Part shown: positions 59,194 to 64,000 of the stretch, piece by piece
How positions within the stretch are numbered: the first letter of the stretch is position 1
Layout of the letters: every line of letters begins with the position of its first letter
Notes under the pieces: model-generated
Database searches by the model: none
Told to the model about the DNA's origin: nothing
The model's input: only the letters and a program-made list of their open reading frames with translations
Made by a program: the position numbers and the translations under genes
DNA from: Marthasterias glacialis
Taxonomy: Eukaryota > Echinodermata > Asteroidea > Forcipulatida > Asteriidae
Direction of reading: 5' to 3'
DNA: 64,000 bases
NCBI GenBank assembly: GCA_911728455.2
Contig: OU452219.1
Coordinates: 12,614,397-12,678,396, forward strand

Positions 59194-60712
59194 TTGTTAC
59201 CCTCAAAATTATTCTCGAATCTAGTCAGAACAACCTGTGTAAAGATTACTTTCCAGAAACTTAAACGCGTTGATATAGTTAAGATGTTTCTCTAAATTAA
59301 TATACAGTCGTTGAGCATTTTTGTATTTCCCACTGACTAACTAACTACATCCACAATAAGTCTTTAGTCCGCCATCAGTACATTAAAACACTCACAACTT
59401 CTTCGTTGGTTTGATGGAGAATACATAAGGCAACTCCATCGTCCAAGGGTAAGTTACGCCGGGTGCATCGGGTGGGTCACGCTGTTCGAATCATTGTAAG
59501 ATACGGCATTCAAACTCGTATTTTGTAACCCAACTTATGTAACACAACGACGGCAAAATTGATGTTAGATGCGATTGTACGACACGCCTTGCTGTTTTCA
59601 AGGGATTCTAGAAACAGCAGATGTTAAGTTCAAAACTCCCAGCTACACCATTTTGACTTTAACTCGGTCGTCATACCTTACTGAAGTTAGTTCGGTTTCT
59701 TCATAATATGCGGAGTGTAAAATGTTTGTATTGATAACACGAGACGTCAACACCTACAGAGCTGAAATATCAATTTAAAGCGATTAAATCCGTAACTTGC
59801 TCATGCCGTTGTCGCAAATAGAAAACCGGTCACCAAAATCACTTCATAGCAGATCTTCATCGGTATTGATATTTACACGCCGTCCTGAATCAATGGAAAG
59901 CGCCCAAAGACTCCTGGGTAGACAAATGCGAATCAACATGACAAGCGCCGTGAAAATGTCGACGACCTACCCGAGTAAACTCCACAGATCTTCCGAGGTA
60001 AGTTCAAATTCGTGTAAATACAAGCTTTTTAAGTAGTTCAGACGAAAAGTATACAAGATGACCAGATGGGTGAATTATCAAGTTTATTGGTGGTATCGAA
60101 CTAATAACCACCACAGACTGTGTTCTTGCAATGAAGCTATAGCATCCGATAGCAATCTGCCAATAAAAATGATAAGCGATCGAGTCCCCCAGCTCGCTGA
60201 GTCGTTTCGTATGGTATACGTTGCTGTGTATCGTCTTCTTTGTGGACTGCATACAGACTTCACCCGCCAGGGATCCCACGGTGTGACGTCACCTTATCGG
60301 ATCATCTCCAGAAGTGGAGAGTGATACTCAAAAGACTTTTAAAGAGATGAACATTGGGTTGGGGGATGTTTCATCGAACTTGATTCATGGGGAATCCGCC
60401 AAATCGTGCGCAATAGAGTGTGCAAATGATGTGGATTAGCAAAAGTTTAAAAGTGCGTTAGCACTCAATGGAAGGTCACTGTAAACTAGGTTAGATCATA
60501 TCCGTTGTCATCTTACGAAAAAAAGGTGTCAACTTGTTTCACTTCGGGATTATGGATCAATAAAAAATGAAATAAATTCTCTGTCATTATGTAATAAAGA
60601 TAAAGGTGCTCTTTTTATTGTACAATCTGTGCATACAACAAGAAATAACATACACTACATAAACAAACATAAAATCTTGATTTAATGATAAAAATTAGGT
60701 TTAGATCACAGG

Positions 60713-60957
60713 TTAGAGTTATATAAAATAACTAATGGCGTACAAAACTATGCGACACGGCCTGGCAAGAAGCATTTTTGACCATTGAGAAAATGGTGCT
60801 GACCAATCGCATTACACTGGTCACTTATCTGTTTACGCAGCAATTATTTTCGAAGTAGACATGCAATATGGACCCAAAGGAATTGTGCCCATGGTGGGTC
60901 AGCGGAGTTCCGTGTGTGACATAGCGAGTGCTCTATAGTTCTTTTGTATAACTCTAT
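60713..60957. mobile_element. Decayed copy of the hAT-like MITE
   Basis: Ends 'agagttatataaaataacta' and 'tatagttcttttgtataact' match the 51-kb element. Interior 'tatgcgacacggcc', 'gcatttttgacca', 'gaaaatgg' and 'ggtcagcggagttccgtg' match it in reverse orientation. No target duplication is visible. Confidence 0.7.
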
Positions 60958-61139
60958 ACATGTATATGGTTTAGATAAAGAAGCAAATATTCATATCGTA
61001 CCACAATTGATTTTTTGAAATAATGTCACCATCTACCCCAGTACTACTGTCATTTGGACCAACTCTGTTTTGTTTGTCGTTTTATAACTTGTACAATTTG
61101 CCATGAGTACGAATCGGAAAGGCGAGACCAGTAAAATTG

Positions 61140-61310
61140 TATAAGCTGGTAAGCATAAAAATCAAATTTAATGGCATTAAAAATATTGCTGAGCAGAAAC
61201 AGGTTACATGCCAAAATGCATTGTCATTCATATTGTTTTGGCTGGTACTCTGTTATTATTTTGTTAAAACAATATTTTCTTCTATACAGCTTCATGAAAT
61301 TGAGCGCTGA
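61140..61310. mobile_element. 'Aagcagctctatgaaat'-type element, diverged
   Basis: Has 'taagctggtaagcataaaaa', 'ggttacatgccaaaat', 'ttggctggtactctg' and ends 'agcttcatgaaattgagcgc'. Confidence 0.55.
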
Positions 61311-61886
61311 TGTCGTTACACACAAAAGGAACATGTCCCTTCCAACCTCGGCTTGGTCGTATTGATTTGAATGGCAGAAAACCAAAATGGCTGGACAATG
61401 ATTATATTGGTGCCCAATGATACCGACCGATACGTGTACTCCGGGGCACAGCTAAAACTCAACGGCTGTTCATTGAGGGTAGTCTATTTGACAGGATCAT
61501 TAGCTCATTATTTCTTTATACACTGATCACGCAGATGTTTTCTGATGATAAAAACAGAGACATCAAACTTCTTTCACAAATTCTTCACTTCTTTCGTAGA
61601 TTATTAAATCGGTGTGTTTCACATCGATAGCAATGATTTTGTTTAACAAGGTCTACGTAAGATCCTAATGGCTGTGTCGGTGCCATGAGTTACCACAATT
61701 CGAAACGAAACACTTATAGGAAAATTAGTGGCATTTTAATGGCTACTCTTGGCTTCCGTATATATCTTCCTCGATCTCACACACTGGTTTCAGAACTAAT
61801 ATTTGTTCCATAGCAGCAATATAATCATGCAGTAAAGTATCATTTAAAACGACACAATGCCTCATTACAATGCTACAGAGACAGAA

Positions 61887-61957
61887 GTATGGTGGCCCTG
61901 AAGGGACATCACACATCGCAATATGCGGTGTGTGAAGTCCCTTCAGGGCCGCCATAC
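61887..61957. ncRNA. Long hairpin, possible small-RNA precursor or foldback
   Basis: Arms of about 34 bp ('gtatggtggccctgaaggga' against 'tcccttcagggccgccatac') with only about three mismatches around a three-base loop. The size suits a miRNA-like or siRNA precursor, but the near-perfect pairing and tiny loop suit a short inverted duplication at least as well. No second copy seen in the window. Confidence 0.25.
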
Positions 61958-62990
61958 ATAAGGCATGGGGTATAGCCTGTGTCACTTGCCAATTCATGGT
62001 AACCCATGATGCTGGCGGTTTCATATCAAAAGCTTTGACTGGGCCTGGCAGCAAGCAACATACACCACGAGCTCTACTGCACTCCATGCACTGGGAATAA
62101 ACAAATTAAAATAAGCACGAGTAGGCCTAAACTGTTCCGTTTGATCTCCCATTATACTCATTATGCAAACTATTATGCAAATCGAAACTATCGAAATTCA
62201 CCGTACATTACAGTTTAGAACCAGATGGTCCATTGCGTTGGCTTTGTCGGATCCAAATTTTGCATAAATACTTTCCAGGATCATTGTAGTAATATACAAT
62301 TATATCTAATATCAATACTAACAAATCAGATGGCGGAGTAAAAATGTATACGCAACATTATAAATTTGACCAAATGAACAGATTTTAACAAAGACAAGAA
62401 TCGTAAAAAAAAAACATCTAGATGAATACAGTAATGTAAACTACAATACTGTGTCATTCAATCATGGCTGATGAGGCAACGTTTCTGGCCAGTGATAAAC
62501 CAGTAAGGATATCGTCTTTAGCACACAGGTTGTAGGACATACCTAGTTTTTCCTTTGATAGTAATTTTGTTGGGGTGGGGGGTGGGTAAAGTCGTTTCTT
62601 TAAAAAAAAATTGAATGCTTCCCTTTGTAAGTGATAATCATTGAGATACATAGTTTGCCTTTTTGAATTGAATCATTTATAGAAATCAGAACTATGATTC
62701 GGTTATAATGTATTTTGTAAAAAAGAAAAAAGACTGAACGACTGAACAAAATAATATTTAAAGATCAAACTGACACGGGTATGATCGCCACAGCTACTGA
62801 GGGCGCCCTGATCGGTGCATGCTGGCAATCTAAATACATCTCACCGTGCTACATTTCGTGACGTTCCACAACCATGGCAAACAGTGACGTCAAACCTATA
62901 GTTTGATACTCAAGAGTGTATTTTTTTGAATGCTGTTAAATTCTTGCTTGGATATTCCCATCCCGCATTAAATAATTGTGCTTTCTAATA

Positions 62991-63235
62991 TACTCGCTTA
63001 ATGTAAAAGAGTGAAAAACCACTCATTTGTCCGCCATACCACTCTTGCAAGGAGCCATATGGCAGACAACTCTTTTTAGAGTGAAAAACATGTATTTTCA
63101 CTAGATTCAGAGTGAAATTCACTCTACTTTCACTCAAAAAAGAGTGGTGAAGAGAGAGTTTCACTCTCAAAAGAGCCAAACTGACACCACTCCGGCAAGC
63201 GAGTGAAATTTTCACTCTTTTACATTAAGAGAGTA
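62991..63235. mobile_element. MITE with ACTCTC terminal inverted repeats, copy 2
   Basis: Same family as 13101-13306: ends 'ctcgcttaatgtaaaagagt' and 'actcttttacattaagagag', flanked by TA. It lies only 73 bp past the stop of the second TMEM26-like gene, so it probably falls in that gene's 3' UTR. Confidence 0.8.
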
Positions 63236-63308
63236 GATTTATATTTTTGTAAAAATAAAGCAGGTTTTTATGACTCTCAATTCAAATGTACAGTTAATTG
63301 GAAAGCAT

Positions 63309-63935
63309 TCATGGCAGAGCTTTCTGTGAGTCTTCTTCGCTGTTGCTTTGTCCCATAATTTCTTCGACGTCGGTGTCGACCTTGTTGTCATCAGCACAGC
63401 ACACTATGATCATACGGTACAACTGCAATATAATGACCAAGACGTTCTTCACTGTAAAGAACAGCATCATCTGATTGATGACGCTGTGGTCGATCAAGAG
63501 GTAGAGTCTCATGGCCAAGAACGGACCGTCCTGCATCACGATGGTGATCCATAAAGCCCAGATTTCATTCTCGCAGCATCCAAAACATCCCTTGCAAGAT
63601 TTGCCCCCGGAGATCTTAGCCGCCCTACTCCTCGGGGCAGACACCGAGGTGAGGACCAGGGTGAACTGAATCAAGCTCCAGCTCCATAGGCCCAGGATCA
63701 CGATGATCAAGAAAAGGTTACAGATGACCGCTTGCTCCTTCAAGGACTCCAAGGAAAACTCCAAGATGTCAGCCGCCATGCCGATGTATACCAGGAGGAG
63801 TTGTGAGAGCTGGTCACGGGTGAGCGATCCCTTGGGGAGGAGCCACCTTCCGACGAGAAGAAGAGCAAGAAGGAACTGCTCCAGGGCCAGGGACCAAGCA
63901 TCGTCTGTTAGAGCAACAGGTATGCTAACCTCCAA
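63309..63935 (-). CDS. Second TMEM26-like gene, last exon (5' part outside the window)
   Basis: Acceptor 'ttgattgcag' at 63936-63938, then 208 residues to TGA at 63311-63309. Starts LEVSIPVALTDDAWSLALEQ and shares GRWLLPKGSLTRDQLSQLL, VYIGMAADILEFSLE, LWSWSLIQF, MQDGPFLAMRLYLL and INQMMLFFT with the gene at 53820-59193, at the same exon start and phase. The tail after the last helix is about 70 residues shorter than in the neighbour. The loop holds a Cys-rich CKGCFGCCENEIW in place of the neighbour's CCSSEIW. A paralog by tandem duplication; upstream exons must lie beyond 64000. Confidence 0.88.
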   Translation of the reverse strand: MEVSIPVALTDDAWSLALEQFLLALLLVGRWLLPKGSLTRDQLSQLLLVYIGMAADILEFSLESLKEQAVICNLFLIIVILGLWSWSLIQFTLVLTSVSAPRSRAAKISGGKSCKGCFGCCENEIWALWITIVMQDGPFLAMRLYLLIDHSVINQMMLFFTVKNVLVIILQLYRMIIVCCADDNKVDTDVEEIMGQSNSEEDSQKALP

Positions 63936-64000
63936 CTGCAATCAAAACAATCAACAAAAGATTATAGAAGTTTACACATTTCGTGTATTATTGTACTTGA

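Larger units (their letters stand above)
59194..62990. other. Intergenic region between the two TMEM26-like genes
   Basis: No gene supported. An open stretch 59800-60000 (+) ends at a GTAAGT-like site and could be an exon of an unknown transcript, but has no domain. Contains a decayed hAT-like MITE, a short MITE and a hairpin, listed separately. Confidence 0.5.

Noticed and set aside
59797-60000. Possible exon ending at a GTAAGT-like site
   Set aside because: Open and polar, but there is no partner exon in phase, no domain, and it may be promoter sequence between the TMEM26-like genes; kept only as a note in the intergenic entry.
61743-62087. 114-codon minus-strand open frame
   Set aside because: It runs through the 61887-61957 hairpin, so its sequence is partly self-complementary; no domain and no splice context.

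Overview
This is a window of animal nuclear DNA. It has spliced genes with GT/AG introns of up to 7.5 kb, an AT-rich background, microsatellites, tRNA-derived SINEs and many short inverted-repeat (MITE-like) elements. The gene content (an IgGFc-binding-type receptor, an ANGEL2-like nuclease-fold protein, TMEM26-like membrane proteins) and the repeat style point to a marine invertebrate deuterostome. An echinoderm is my best guess, but that is inference. No bacterial operons, CRISPR arrays or phage features were seen.

Layout. 1-8.5 kb: intergenic, with SINE fragments and foldback repeats. 8.5-18.6 kb (+): a two-exon gene for a single-pass membrane protein with a signal peptide, an IgGFc-binding-type ectodomain and a 330-residue tyrosine- and serine-rich tail. 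18.6-23.3 kb: intergenic. 23.35-29.65 kb: a 6.3-kb repeat-bounded unit with imperfect terminal inverted repeats and TA flanks. It has two 5'-type repeat blocks and one different 3' block, and between them lies a small spliced gene (SAM-like start plus a conserved-looking C-terminal domain). I consider this the most interesting item in the window. 29.6-36.6 kb: repeat-rich, with a paired palindromic MITE, an inverted pair of CGTACG-rich minisatellite elements, SINEs and a possible orphan first exon. 36.6-42.9 kb (+): a five-exon ANGEL2-like gene. 42.9-53.8 kb: gene-poor and dense in MITEs, one with a clean 8-bp target duplication. 53.8-59.2 kb (-): a complete three-exon TMEM26-like gene. 62.9-64 kb (-): the last exon of a second TMEM26-like gene that continues past the right edge.

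The host genes have no obvious shared pathway, apart from the two TMEM26-like genes, which are tandem paralogs. Exon boundaries were set by hand from reading-frame phase and splice consensus. In the receptor, the ANGEL2-like gene and the TMEM26-like gene every junction keeps the frame. In the repeat-borne gene the three exons also join in frame, but part of the expected SAM region appears to be missing.
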